Part shown: piece after piece, positions 1-11,403 of the stretch
Layout of the letters: the number at the start of each line of letters is the position of its first letter
How positions within the stretch are numbered: position 1 is the stretch's first letter
From: Malania oleifera
Lineage: Eukaryota > Streptophyta > Magnoliopsida > Santalales > Ximeniaceae
DNA: 64,000 nucleotides
Assembly (NCBI RefSeq): GCF_029873635.1
Contig: NC_080422.1
Location: 2,336,001 to 2,400,000, forward strand
Direction of reading: 5' to 3'
The notes under the pieces: generated by a model
Database searches by the model: none
What the model was told of the DNA's origin: nothing
The model's input: the letters and a program-made list of their open reading frames with translations, nothing else
Program-made: the position numbers and the translations under genes

Positions 1-331
1 GATAGTGGTTGCTTGATCAACCCTGCCAGAAGGGTAAGTCATTCCACTAGGGTCAGATGGATATTGGGGTAGTGATCATAGGGAACTTTATATTCATGTT
101 TGGATGTGTGTATTTGAATATGATAGTTTTTTGTATAACTCTGGTATTGTATTTGTTGGACTATTTGTTATGTATATGTGGTAGCCTTCCGCTGCTAGGG
201 TGTCAGGTTCATATGACAGGTTTATTTCTCAGCACCCCCGGGTCTGGGTGGATTATGTATGTGGTAGTTATGATTATTGGCAGGCTATTATGTGAAAAAA
301 AAAAATAAGGTAAATTAAGCAGGTCATTACA
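1..331 (+). mobile_element. 3' end of a Tekay-type LTR
   Basis: The segment ends in AAGCAGGTCATTACA, very close to the LTR ends of elements A (AAGCAAGTCGTCACA) and B (AAGCAGGTCGTTACA on its own strand). It also has a GAAGGGTAAG stretch comparable to the one about 300 bases before the end of A's LTR. No tRNA primer site follows base 331, so this is the end of a solo LTR or of a 3' LTR whose body lies outside the window. Family assignment rests on the shared terminus and layout only. Fossil, cut by the window edge. Confidence 0.6.
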
Positions 332-652
332 AGTATATTCTATCTTATTCTCTTTGTATTTGCCAAAATTGATGACATCTTGATGAGATATATTTGTAGC
401 TTCTAATTGCGATTAGAGAAGACTTTGTATACCCATTATTTGATTAGTAGTGGAGATTCCAACTGAATTAGGTCCCGTGATTTTTCTTCCTCACACTGGG
501 GAAGTTTTCCACGTAAAAAATTGCTTGTGTTCTTATGGGTTGGTGTGATTGATTATTTTTAGCAGGTATAAAAGTAGAAATATACTATATTTACTTGCTT
601 ATAGGAAGAAGAATTATTTCATTGTGGTTGTTTGTTGATATCTCTCCCAACA
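332..652 (+). mobile_element. Ty1/copia LTR remnant, 3' portion
   Basis: The block contains GGGGAAGTTTTCCACGTAAA followed by TTGCTTGTGTTC, a signature seen in the R/U5 part of many plant copia LTRs, and it closes with CTCTCCCAACA, a plausible LTR end. The LTR to its left replaces its 5' part, so that LTR may have inserted into it. There is no primer site after it. Truncated fossil; the exact lineage is not determined. Confidence 0.5.
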
Positions 653-710
653 ATATTGATACAAACTATTTTAGATGTCAATGAATAATTTAGTGTGTGT
701 CTTAAGGTCA

Positions 711-715
711 CCATC
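711..715. repeat. Target-site duplication of element A (left copy)
   Basis: CCATC lies directly before the 5' LTR of element A and recurs directly after its 3' LTR at 23,049-23,053. A 5-bp duplication is the expected footprint of Ty3/gypsy integration. It shows that both outer LTRs belong to one insertion event. Confidence 0.85.
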
Positions 716-789
716 TATGACAACCCGAATAAAAATGGAATTTAAATAATGAAGAGGAAGGGAAATAAAGACAGTTATAGAAGGAGGAA

Positions 790-966
790 GTTGACTTTGT
801 CGATGACTTTGCACTTTGGAAGGAATAACCAAGAGGGTCATTAGGGCTTCGTCAATGAATACAGGGGATTCGTCGACGAAATTACTGAAGGATTCATCGA
901 CGAAATTACTGAAGGATTCATTGATGAATGACGTGGCTCGTTGATGAATTCCCTGCTCTATAAATA
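790..966 (+). promoter_or_regulatory. LTR promoter: GTCGAC motif cluster and TATA box
   Basis: Several copies of TTCGTCGACGAA and one-base variants occur between about 790 and 950. They are followed by CTCTATAAATATC, with the TATA box at 959-966. The pyrimidine-rich stretch that begins about 40 bases later fits an LTR transcript leader. The motif cluster is in the position of an upstream enhancer; that role is inferred. Confidence 0.6.
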
Positions 967-1002
967 TCAAAATCCGGATTTTTAACTTCCTAATGAAGCC
1001 AA

Positions 1003-1004
<2 letters not shown>

Positions 1005-1058
<54 letters not shown>

Positions 1059-1066
1059 CCCTTCGG

Positions 1067-1097
<31 letters not shown>
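1005..1097. repeat. (CT)n microsatellite in A 5' LTR leader
   Basis: Two long CT runs are separated by a CCCCCTTCGG stretch. The same place in the 3' LTR (about 21,206-21,253) has a much shorter run, so the repeat length has changed since insertion. Confidence 0.9.
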
Positions 1098-1100
<3 letters not shown>

Positions 1101-1609
1101 TTGATTTGGAGCTAAATTTACACCGGATCGATAATATAAAGCCACCACGACGCTCCTAGGGAAGTGCTCTCCAAATTTGCCGGAGCGGATCATTGGTTAA
1201 AGTAAGTTGGAAATCATTCCTAAGTTGAGGTAAGACTTTTTAAGTCAAATTTGGTCTTGTGATAGTTATAGGAAATGATATATATATATATGAAAATACT
1301 GAAATTTAATACTGGAAGTTTTCAATTTCAGGGTATTGGTTAGGGAATCCTACAGGTGTTAGACTAGATTATTTCGGGGGCTTTCTCAGTAGTCAGGTAA
1401 AGGGATAAACTAAGATAGTATTTTATGAAAAATGTATGTATATTATTATAGAATTTGATTTCAGGGAAATGAATATATTTTTATATGATTTATTTTTGAG
1501 AAAATACGATTAAATGTTGGCATGTTAAATAAGCGAAAAATTTGTTCAGTGTGGCATGAGTATAAAATGATATGAAATACTGTTTTCTGGAATGGGATTA
1601 TGATACGGA

Positions 1610-1835
1610 TTTTTATGATGTGTTTGTCGGCGTACGGGCCGTGCTATGATGTGATTTGCCAGCGTACAAGCTGTGCCATGATGTGATTTGCCAGCATACG
1701 GACTATGCTATGATGTGTTTGCCGGCGTACAGGCCATGCTATGATGTGATTTGTCAGTGTACGGGTTGTGTTATGATTTGTTGGTGTACAGGCTGAGCTA
1801 TGATAAATGTGTAATACCGGCGTACGGGCTGATGA
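1610..1835 (+). repeat. Tandem array, about 32-bp unit, 7 copies (A 5' LTR)
   Basis: Units begin GATGTGATTTGCCAGCGTAC and end GGCTGTGCTAT. About seven units can be read here against about nine in the 3' LTR at 21,755-22,050. Some units differ in the same way (GTGTTTGCCGGCG against GTGATTTGCCAGCG), so at least two unit types alternate. Confidence 0.85.
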
Positions 1836-2823
1836 TTTTCATGATATACGTATATATGAGAAATGATATGATTAATGTGAAAATTAATGATATAAAATAT
1901 CTGTGTATCATAGTTTCAATATATGTTATATGATATCAGAACTTGGTTGGCTTGGTCTAGGCTAGCATTTGCACGGTATTATTGCTATGTGTCCATGGTC
2001 TTCGTGATCATGATATTTGTGTTAACGCTGTTGTACGGAGTGGTGTGAGATTGGATGGTCGATGTGGTTTTTAAGAAGTGTGTGATCGCCCCTGGTGTAC
2101 GGACCAGGTCGGGCGGACCCATGAGACTTACAGATTGTACTTTTGACTTGGCAGTGGTCGGCCAACCATTGTCAGGTCCCGCCTTCGGACCACACAACCC
2201 AGTCATGTGGGGGTAATACATGACAACAACCAGCTAACCTACCAGGAATGTTTTTGTGTTATTATTATTTTATGAGATGAAATATGATTATGAAAATGCA
2301 GTATGTTTTGCCATGTTTTGATATGTATATATATATATGTTTTTCCCAGATTGACAAAATAGTTACTAAATATGTTTTGTATGGTATATGTATAACACGA
2401 AATACTCATGTTGCCACATACTCCCTTACTCAGATGTGTCTCACCCCTAAATTTTATAAACTTTTCAGAAGCCCCTGATAGGAGAGCGGGAAAAGCCCCG
2501 CTGATCTAGAGCTGTTGTCTGCCCTTTTTGAAGGGTAAGTTTTAGTAGGGACAACTGGATTTTTGTGGGAAGTGTCCCTAGATTTTGTTTCTTTTGGGAT
2601 GTATATACAGTGGATGTAGTGACTCTGGTATTTATAGTAATGTGATAGATGTTTTCGTATTTATAATATTGTGATTGTATGTTTCCTGCTGCTTAAGCTT
2701 CCGTTTTGTGTTTTGATGTATCCCTGGTACCCACAGGTCCAAGTGGATTATGATTTGCTAAGCTGGAATATGTGATATTGATTTTTTTTTCTAAATGTGG
2801 AAAATAAGCAAGTCGTCACAGTG

Positions 2824-2835
2824 TGGTATCAGAGC
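2824..2835 (+). other. Primer binding site of element A (tRNA-iMet)
   Basis: TGGTATCAGAGC starts three bases after the LTR end. This 12-mer is complementary to the 3' end of plant initiator methionine tRNA and is the standard primer site of many plant LTR retrotransposons. Confidence 0.92.
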
Positions 2836-3129
2836 CTAGGTTGCTAGGTTCTGTAGACTCTAGAATGCAGCGGAAACAATACCAGAGTCTAAGAAATGAT
2901 TTGAGGCTTTGTTCTACAATCTAGAGGCAGGACTTCCATGGTAGTTTCTGCGTTTTTCCTAGGGTGACGATTTCAGGAAAACTATAGTAAGCTATTGTCA
3001 GGTTGTGTTCCTAGAATGTAGGACTGGGAATTAGAAATAAGCTAGAAATGTTGAGATAAGTGGTGAGGATAGGTGGGTAAATTATAAGGATAGAATTCCT
3101 AAAGTTGTGGTTATTGTTTTCAGGATCGA

Positions 3130-3955
3130 TCCAAAATGAAATAGTGCCCATGCGAGTGGCAGTGATGGAGAAGGACCATCAGGTGCAGCTGGGACCGACC
3201 CTGACGCGGTATTACGTAGCGTGGCTCAGCAGGTTATAACTGAGATCGCTAGGAGCTCGAGGGAGCAGAGTGGTCCATTTGCAGGTCATGGGTGCACTAT
3301 TGAGAAGTTTACGAAGATGAATCCTCCGACATTCTCGGGTGGAGTTGATCCTGCAGCCGCTGAAAACTGGATGCAGGAGACCGAGAAGGTCTTGGCCGTG
3401 TTGCAGTGTACTAAGGAACAGAGGGTCCTCTTCGCCACATATAAACCGACAGGAGAGGCTGAGAGGTGGTGGACTGCAGTGAGACTATTGGAGCAGGAGA
3501 GGATGACTCCGATAGCCATGACATGGGATCAGTTTAAAGAATTGTTCTTCGATAGATATTTTCGAGCTACTATTAGGGAGGTTAAAATAGAAGAGTTCCT
3601 GAGTCTGAAGCAGGGATAGCTATCGGTCCAGCAGTATGCAACACGTTTCATCAAGCTCTCTCGTTTCGCCCTGTATATTGTTCCCGATGAAGTGAAGAAG
3701 GCGAGGCAGTTTGAGAGAGGCTTGAGGCGGAGTATATTTAAGCAGGTCGTGGTGCTGCGGATCCATGACTTTGCTGAGTTAGTCGATAGGGCATCCACGA
3801 CTTTGCTGAGCGTCTCGATGCTGAGGAGCAGGGACAGAGGAAGAGATTTGCATCTACCGGTTACCAGCAGGGTCATAGACCGGGTCAGTGGAGGAAAGGA
3901 AACTATGGCAGAGGGCAAAGATAGGGGATGGGAGGACGCGAGGTGCAGACAGAAC
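3130..3955 (+). pseudogene. Element A gag, first part (fossil)
   Basis: The translation contains the retrotransposon Gag domain typical of Tekay elements: a FTKMNPPTFSGG entry, the WMQETEKVLAVL helix, the EAERWW motif and the RYF segment that follows. It is interrupted by element B, and the zinc-knuckle part continues at 16,926. Gag would form the particle shell that packages the element RNA. The reading frame is broken in a few places. Confidence 0.85.
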
Positions 3956-5511
3956 TATAACGACCTGCTTAATTAACTGGGCGTATTTTTTTTATTTTTT
4001 ATTTTTACTCTAATATTCTACATGCTCTGATACCATGCTGGGGGTAAACCCAACCAAAACCTAAGCAGCAAGAAGCGGAAATCATGTATCATAACCATAA
4101 ATTATTACATACAATACCAGAGTTCATAAATGTTTTCCCCAAAATATATACATATATCACTGTTCTCAAAATAACCTTAACTGGTGAGGGTAATACAAAA
4201 ATGCTCTCAAAAATGATACTCACTCTCTTTCAGGGCACTACTGAAGCCCTTCTATTTGCGATCCTGGTCTGCTCGCCTACCTGGATCACCTGAAAAATAT
4301 ATCAACACTGGGATAAGCCAACACTTAGTAAGGAGAAGTATGCTATTACTAGTGTGTGGAATTAGTTTTCATATAAACATGAATAGCTGAATACAAAGTA
4401 CAGTACCAATAATAAAATACACCACCCCTTTTCCCTATTGCTTAACATACAGTATTATGGTTATAATTCAAAATACTTCTAGTGTATATAGTAGGGTCCC
4501 CGATTCTGTAAATCAATACGTAAGTAACAGTAACTGAAACTGTTGCCTATGGCTATCTGTGTCATGACATGCCCCTCATGACGAGATTGTGTGGCCTATA
4601 GGCTAGATTTACCCTGACCAGCCAACCAGGAATAAATCATTGAATTCCGTCAGTCGACCTGCCCACCTCAACCCATATCTGGATGGGGAGCCTAACCTCT
4701 TCAAGGGCCTAGGTGGTCGACTTTACCACGTATTATCTGAATAGGTGGTTGCACTCATAAAGTAACATAGTATCTGTAGCAACGGTACCGTGCTCTGTAA
4801 CTGCAAGTCCAACAGGGTCTGATATCATATAATATATTTCTATACATAACTAATTGATTTGCTATGATTCTGAAAATACTGAAATAACCATGATGCTACA
4901 TAACGTACTGAAATCTGAATAATCATAACATGGAACTATATATTCGTAGTACTGGAATTCGTATAATCATGGTACTAAGATTCATAAAATTATGGTACTG
5001 AAATCCATAAAATCATGATACTGAAGTTCGTATAACCATAATATTGAAATTCATAAAATCGGGAAACTAAATTCGTAAAACATATCCCGGTACCATATAC
5101 ATAATCACAAGCCACACCATACTAAAATATGTAATTTTCGTAAATAAATAAACTGTATAATATTTAGAAATTTCCTAACGTAGCATATTTCCCTTACTTG
5201 ACTACTAAAAAGCCCCTAGGGAATACAAGTCTAATACCCGCAGGGCCTCCTACAAAATACCCTGAAACCAACATTTTCCAGAACAAAACATCAGTATTTT
5301 TCCACCTATATCATTTTCTATAACTGGCAGGCAGTCAAAAACTGGATAAAAGACCTTACCCGAAATTTGGGATGAAATCCAACTTCGCTTTCCTGACGAT
5401 CCGCTCCGACAGATTCGCAGAGAACTCCGCCAGGAGTGTCGTGGTAGCTTCGGATCGTCGATCCGGTGACTGGTGGGGCCGAAATCGAAGAGAGAAGGGA
5501 GAGAGAGACGT

Positions 5512-5570
<59 letters not shown>

Positions 5571-5964
5571 CTTGGTGAAAATGGTAAAAAATCCTGAGTT
5601 TCCACTATTTATAGGGCCAGGTTCGTCGACAAGACACGTCACCTCGTTGACGAGCCCTTCACAAAATTCGTCGATGAGACCTTGTGTTCGTCGATGAAAT
5701 TCAGAGCAACCCAAACCATCTCTAGATATTTTCTCGTCGACGAGGCCCTGTGTTCGTCGACGAAATTCTGAAGACCTTCGTCGACGAGACCCTGTGTTCA
5801 TCGACAAAGTTAGGCAATTTCCTGAATTTATGATTATTTAACATTATCTCTAAAATGCAATGTTGTCGACGAACGCTCCGTCTACGGCCTCCTTCTGTTT
5901 CTATTTCTATTTTCTCTCCCTCTTTAATATTAAAAAAAATGTTATTATTCTTCGGGTCACTACA
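3956..5964 (-). repeat. 3' LTR of element B
   Basis: The LTR is about 2.0 kb, nearly identical to 14,930-16,926, and lies next to the polypurine tract. It holds a minus-strand TATA box, a GA microsatellite (about 5,516-5,560), a GTCGAC motif cluster and, near its end, an internal copy of the 12-base tRNA-iMet primer-site sequence (4,024-4,035). Confidence 0.9.
5606..5880 (-). promoter_or_regulatory. B LTR promoter: TATA box and GTCGAC cluster
   Basis: On the minus strand, a cluster of TCGTCGACGA-type motifs (about 5,620-5,880) lies just upstream of TATAAATA (5,606-5,613). The order matches element A. The second LTR repeats it at 16,567-16,840. Confidence 0.6.
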
Positions 5965-5977
5965 TTCTCCCCTCCTT
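5965..5977 (-). other. Polypurine tract of element B
   Basis: On the minus strand AAGGAGGGGAGAA immediately precedes the LTR start TGTAGTGAC. It is identical to the polypurine tract of element A, as expected for two members of one lineage. This tract primes plus-strand DNA synthesis. Confidence 0.85.
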
Positions 5978-6239
5978 ATAAAATTTCGTTCTTGAAATTT
6001 ACTATCTGAATCTCTATCTATACTTCCATCATTCCGAAAAGAAAAGGGTCTACTTATTTTATTACCTGCCCTCACTTATGGCGGAGGAATACCGTGGTTA
6101 CATGGGTGGTTCTGGGAGATTACATACTCCAAAAGAAAATTTCTCCAGAACAAAATACTATCTGCTAACGATAATCAATACATGTACCTGCAAAAGAAAA
6201 CTTATCTAACCATTATACTTTACCTAAGTATCTTTATAC

Positions 6240-8686
6240 CTCTTGGAACAATTGTGGGTATCTTTGTCTAATCTGCTCCTCAAGCTCCCAAAAAGCTTCT
6301 TCTATGCCATGATTCCTCCACAAAACTTTAACTAACAATATCTCTTTAGTGCGTAAAGTCTGAACCTTTCTGTCCAAAATCTGTACTGGTATTTCTTCTT
6401 ATGCTAAAGAATCCTTAAGCTCTATCTCTGCATAGCTAATGATGTGGGATAGGTCTGGGACATATTTCTGTAATATGGCAACATGAAACGTGTCATGAAT
6501 CCGAGCCAAAGCTGGCGGCAAAGCTAGCTTGTAGGTAACTGACCCAATTCTCTCAAGTATCTCAAAAGGGCCAATATACCTATGGCTCAACTTGCCCTTA
6601 TTTCCAAACCTCATAACTCCTTTCAGAGGAGCTATCTTCAATAATACTCGATCTCCCACATCAAATTCCAACTCTCGGAGGCGAGTATCTGCATAACTTT
6701 TCTGCCGACTCTGTGCTGCACTGATCCTATCTCGAATAAGTCGACCTTTATCACACGCCTGCTAAACTATCTCGAGACCTAGATAATGCTTCATAGGGTG
6801 CCATGCCGATGCTAGTCTGATAACTGTTATTATAAGCAAATTCAACTAGCGGCAAAAACTAAATCCAGCTACCTCCAAAGTCTAGCACACAAGCACGAAG
6901 CATATCTTCCAATACCTAGATGGTTCTCTCAGTCTGACCATCGGTCTGAGGGTGGAAAGCTGTGCTGAATGCTAACTGAGTCCCTAACGCCTCCAGTAAG
7001 TAAACTCCTCCAGAATTGTGATGTAAAAAGTGGATCACGATTCGAGACTATGGATATCGGCACTCCATGGGATCAAATAATCTCCTGTATGTAAATCTCT
7101 GCTAACCTGTTCATAGGGTAGCTGACTTTAATAGGAAGAAAGTGTGATGTCTTCATCAATCTATCAACTATCACCCATATGGTATTCTAACCATGCGCCG
7201 CTGGCGGCAGCCTAGTAACAAAATCCATGAATACGTGGTCCCACTTCCACTCGGGAATGAAAAGTGGCTGCAACTGACCAGCTGGCCTCTGGTGCTCAGC
7301 CTTAACCTTCTGGCACGTCAAACACTGCTGCACAAACTCTGCTATCTCCCTCTTCATACCACTCCACCAAAATGAATCCCGCAAATCCCTATACATTTTC
7401 GTACTGCCAGGATGAACAGTGTATAGAGACCTGTGTGCCTCCTCTAGAATCATCCTTCTGATGCTATCATCTGCAGGCACACACAATCTGGTGCGAAATC
7501 TCAGAGCTCCATCATCAGAAATACTGAACTCTTCCCCCTGACCATCCTATACTCTGGCTATCACCTCCACTAACTCTGGATCATCTCTCTGAGCAGCTTT
7601 AATCTTCTCATATAACGTGGGTTGTACAACCAAACTGGCCATAAGCGCCTAAGGATCATCTTCCACTAACTCCAAACTGAGTCTTTCCAAGTCCATCTGA
7701 ATCTAATGCTGAACTACTGCTGCTAACTGTGCTGTGTCTCCTGATTTATGGCTCAATGCATCAGCTACCACATTTGCTTTACCTGGGTGGTAACTGATGG
7801 TGCAGTCATAGTCCTTGATGAGTTCCAACCACCTCTTCTGCCGCATATTCAATTCTTTGTGTGTAAAAATGTATTTTAGGCTTTTATGATTAGAGAATAT
7901 CTCACACCTCCCACCGTAAAGGTAATGCCTCCAGATCTTCAGTGCATGTACAATCGCAGCCAACTCCAAATCGTGAGTAGGGTAGTTCTTCTCATATTTT
8001 TTCAACTACCTAGATGCATATGCCACCACCCTACCATGCTGCATCAGCACACAACCGAGCCCTTTCAAGGACGCGTCACTGTAGATAACATAACCATCGC
8101 CTCCCGATGGAATCGTAAAAACTGGTGCAGTGACAAGCTGCTGCTTTAATTCCTGGAAGCTCTGCTTGTACTCTTCATTCCACACAAATCTGGCATTTTT
8201 CCTAGTCAACCATGTGAGAACCTAACAAGCCTGAAAACCTCTCAATAAAGCAACGGTAATAACCTGCCAGTCCTAAGAAACTCCTGACTTCCTGCACATT
8301 TCTTGGCCTAGCCAAATTTACCACTGCGTCAATCTTGCTGGGATCCACTGCAATACCGTCTCCTGAAATCACATGGCCTAAAAATGCCACCTTCTCTGGC
8401 CAAAACTCACACTTGCTAAACTTAGCATAAAGCTTCTCCTCCTTGAGAGTCTGCAATACCTGCCTCAAATGCACCTCATGATCCTGAAAACTCCTCGAGT
8501 ATACTAGTATATCATCAATGAAAACTACTACAAACTGATCTAGATACTGGTGAAAAACTATGTTCATCAAATCCATGAACACGGTCGGGGCATTCGTCAG
8601 ACCAAAAGGCATAACGACAAATTCATAATGCCCGTACCTGGTCCTCAAGACAGTTTTCGCGATGTCCTCCGCTTTTACTCTCACCT
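6240..8686 (-). pseudogene. Element B pol remnant: RT, RNase H, integrase, tail (fossil)
   Basis: On the minus strand the order is reverse transcriptase ([12 protein letters not shown] catalytic motif, [11 protein letters not shown]), an RNase H-like region with [20 protein letters not shown], the integrase zinc-binding region (HxxxH then CLTCQK), the start of the integrase core (WDHVFMDFV), and the C-terminal GPFEIL region. This order is diagnostic of Ty3/gypsy, and the wording resembles the Tekay lineage. The remnant starts inside RT at the junction with element C. Several breaks. Confidence 0.88.
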
Positions 8687-8689
8687 AGG

Positions 8690-10885
8690 ACACCTCAACA
8701 AAATGGTGTAGTTGAAAGAAAGAATAGGTCACTACAAGAAATGGGAAGAACTATGTTGAATGAGCATAACTTACCTAAATATTTTTGGGCCGAGGCCATT
8801 AATACCGCATGCTATGTTATGAATAGGGTGTTGATTAGACCATCAATTAATAAAACTCCTTATGAATTGTGGAACAACCATAAGCCTAATATTTCCTATT
8901 TTCATGTATTTGGTTGTAAATGCTTTGTGCTTAGAGATAACGAGCATCTAGGAAAATTTGACTCTAAATCTGATGAAGGCATCTTCCTAGGCTATGCACT
9001 TAATAGTAAAGCATATAGAGTTTTCAATAAAAGAACTTTAGCCGTAATTGAATCCATTTATGTTGTATTTGATGAGTCTAATCCATTCTCTAACAAAGAT
9101 GATGAAGAGGATATTGATATTAGAAAATGTTTAGAGAAAATGTCCATTGAAAATAATGCAAGTGAAAATCAAGAAGCAAACGAAAAATCACTTGAGGATA
9201 ATGAGAATGGAAATCAAGAATTGCCTAAAGATTGGAAATACATTAGAAGTCATCCTATAGATCAAATCATAGGCGAACCATCCCGCGGAGTAGCCACCAG
9301 ATCATCATTGAGAAATATAGTAAACCACTCCGCTTTCTTATCCCAAGAAGAACCTAAAAATATTAAAGAAGCCATAGAAGATGAATCTTGGGTAATGTCC
9401 ATGCAAGAAGAACTTAATCAATTTGAAAGAAGCAAAGTGTGGACCTTAGTTCCTAGGCCAAATGAGCACACCATCATTGGAACTAAATGGGTATATAGAA
9501 ATAAGAAAGATGAAAATGGGGTAGTAACTAGGAATAAAGCCAGACTAGTTGCCCAAGGATACAACCAACAGGAAGGGATTGATTTTGATGAAACATATGC
9601 TCCTGTTACTAGATTAGAAGCCATTCGTATGCTACTTGCCTTTGCCGCTTTTAAAAATTTTAAATTGTTTCAAATGGATGTTAAAAGCGCATTTTTAAAT
9701 GGCTACATCAATGAAGAGGTATATGTAGAACAACCACCCGGTTTTGAGAATCATAAATATCCCGATCATGTTTACCGGTTGTCTAAAGCCCTGTATGGAT
9801 TGAAACAAGCTCCTAGAGCTTGGTATGAGAGGCTTAGTGGTTTTCTATTAGAAAATGAGTTTACCCGTGGCAAGATTGACACTACACTTTTCGTCAAGTC
9901 CAAAAATGATGATATGCTCCTCGTTCAGATTTATGTGGATGATATCATTTTTGGAGCAACCAATGATGAGTTGTGTAATGAGTTTGCCAAATGCATGCAA
10001 AGTGAGTTTGAAATGAGCATGATGGGTGAACTTAGTTTCTTCTTAGGTCTACAAATTAAGCAAGCTAATCATGGAACTTTCATATGCCAATCTAAATACA
10101 TAAGGGACTTGCTAAAGAAATTTAATATGGAAGATTGTAAAATTCTTGGCACACCTATGAACTCTTCCATAAAACTTGATAAAGATGAACAAGGGATCCC
10201 TGTTGATGTAAAATTATACCGTGGCATGATTGGAAGTCTCCTATACCTCACTGCTAGTAGGCCTGATATTATGTTTAGTGTGTGCATGTGTGCTAGATTT
10301 CAGGCTAACCCTAAGGAATCTCATCTGAAAGCTGTTAAACGAATCCTTAGGTATCTAGTTGGAACTATAGAGTTAGGACTTTGGTACCCTAAGCATACTA
10401 CTTTTGAGATTGTCAGTTACACTGATGCTGACTTTGCCAGTAGTAAGGTTGATAGAAAAAGCACTAGCGGCACTTGCCATTACTTAGGACAATCTCTTGT
10501 TTCTTGGTTCTCCAAGAAACAAAACTCAGTTGCCTTATCCACAGTCGAAGCTGAATATATTGCAACTGGAAGTTGTTGTACCCAAACTCTTTATATGAAA
10601 CAACAACTTGTGGATTTTGGATTGCACTATGAAACAATACCGATTAAATGTGATAATACTAGTGCAATCAACATCTCTAAAAATCCTATCTCACATTCAC
10701 GAACTAAACACATTGAGATTAGACATCATTTCCTTCGTGATCATGTGCAAAAAGGGGATGTGGCTCTTGAGTTTGTATGCACAAATGAACAGTGGGCCGA
10801 TATATTCACTAAGCCACTACCTGAGGATAGATTTATACAAATTAGACGGGAGTTAGGCTTAATGCATAATAGAGAAGCTTCATAA
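8690..10885 (+). CDS. Copia pol 3' part: integrase end, RT, RNase H (fossil)
   Basis: One open frame of about 730 codons runs from the TPQQNGVVERKN end of the integrase core through the GAG-pre/RT linker to RT and RNase H. In RT the YVDD catalytic box and SKALYGLKQAPRAWY are visible. In RNase H the TDADFASS and TVEAEY motifs are visible, and the frame stops after the ADIFTKPL segment. In a complete element this would be the C-terminal half of a gag-pol polyprotein, made in the cytoplasm. Base composition is AT-richer than in the surrounding gypsy coding parts. The retained piece looks open, but the gene is a fragment. Confidence 0.9.
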   Translation, partial: TPQQNGVVERKNRSLQEMGRTMLNEHNLPKYFWAEAINTACYVMNRVLIRPSINKTPYELWNNHKPNISYFHVFGCKCFVLRDNEHLGKFDSKSDEGIFLGYALNSKAYRVFNKRTLAVIESIYVVFDESNPFSNKDDEEDIDIRKCLEKMSIENNASENQEANEKSLEDNENGNQELPKDWKYIRSHPIDQIIGEPSRGVATRSSLRNIVNHSAFLSQEEPKNIKEAIEDESWVMSMQEELNQFERSKVWTLVPRPNEHTIIGTKWVYRNKKDENGVVTRNKARLVAQGYNQQEGIDFDETYAPVTRLEAIRMLLAFAAFKNFKLFQMDVKSAFLNGYINEEVYVEQPPGFENHKYPDHVYRLSKALYGLKQAPRAWYERLSGFLLENEFTRGKIDTTLFVKSKNDDMLLVQIYVDDIIFGATNDELCNEFAKCMQSEFEMSMMGELSFFLGLQIKQANHGTFICQSKYIRDLLKKFNMEDCKILGTPMNSSIKLDKDEQGIPVDVKLYRGMIGSLLYLTASRPDIMFSVCMCARFQANPKESHLKAVKRILRYLVGTIELGLWYPKHTTFEIVSYTDADFASSKVDRKSTSGTCHYLGQSLVSWFSKKQNSVALSTVEAEYIATGSCCTQTLYMKQQLVDFGLHYETIPIKCDNTSAINISKNPISHSRTKHIEIRHHFLRDHVQKGDVALEFVCTNEQWADIFTKPLPEDRFIQIRRELGLMHNREAS

Positions 10886-11403
10886 TCTAATATATTCTAT
10901 AACTTGCACAAATTTAGGGGGAGCTGCTTTATATTGTGAAAGTTGGTTGTTGACTGAGTGCTTATGTCATACGTTCACTTATTGCATGTTCATATTGACT
11001 ATTGCCTATGATTGCATTATTTGTCCAATTCATGGCCATTTTGAAAGTTTATTTGCTATAATTGGCTTATACTGAACTGTTTGAGTAGTTGTGGATAAAC
11101 TGTTAGGAAATATAAACTCAAACAGGTTACACTTACACAGGTTTATTTTTGGAAAGTCCTATTTCCAAACGGCACTCTGCCGAAATTTTTCAAAACGGCA
11201 CTCTACCAACATTAGTCTTGTGTAAATGTACCTAATCCAAGCCTGTTCCCTTAATTCCGATGACCCTTTTTGCTGTTGCCAAAAGGGGGAGATGGACAGA
11301 AAGGCAAAATTGGATGCATTTTGTGAGGGGGAGCCTTCTCAAGGCTTAACCCTAACCCTATAGTTTTGCCAATCGAGTTTGTCATCATCAAAAAAGGGGA
11401 GTA
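10886..11403 (+). other. Copia 3' spacer and polypurine tract
   Basis: This non-coding spacer lies between pol and the LTR. It contains three purine runs (about 10,915; AAAAGGGGGAGA near 11,280; and AAAAAAGGGGAGTA just before the LTR). The last is the likely plus-strand primer. No env-like open frame is visible here, although some SIRE elements carry one. Confidence 0.7.

Larger units (their letters stand above)
716..2820 (+). repeat. 5' LTR of element A
   Basis: The LTR is about 2.1 kb and aligns along its whole length with 20,830-23,048. It contains, in order, a cluster of TTCGTCGACGAA-like motifs, a TATA box at 959-966, a CT-rich leader, a roughly 32-bp tandem array, a long U5 region, and the terminus GTCGTCACA followed by the primer site. 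Long LTRs are usual for the Tekay lineage. Confidence 0.9.
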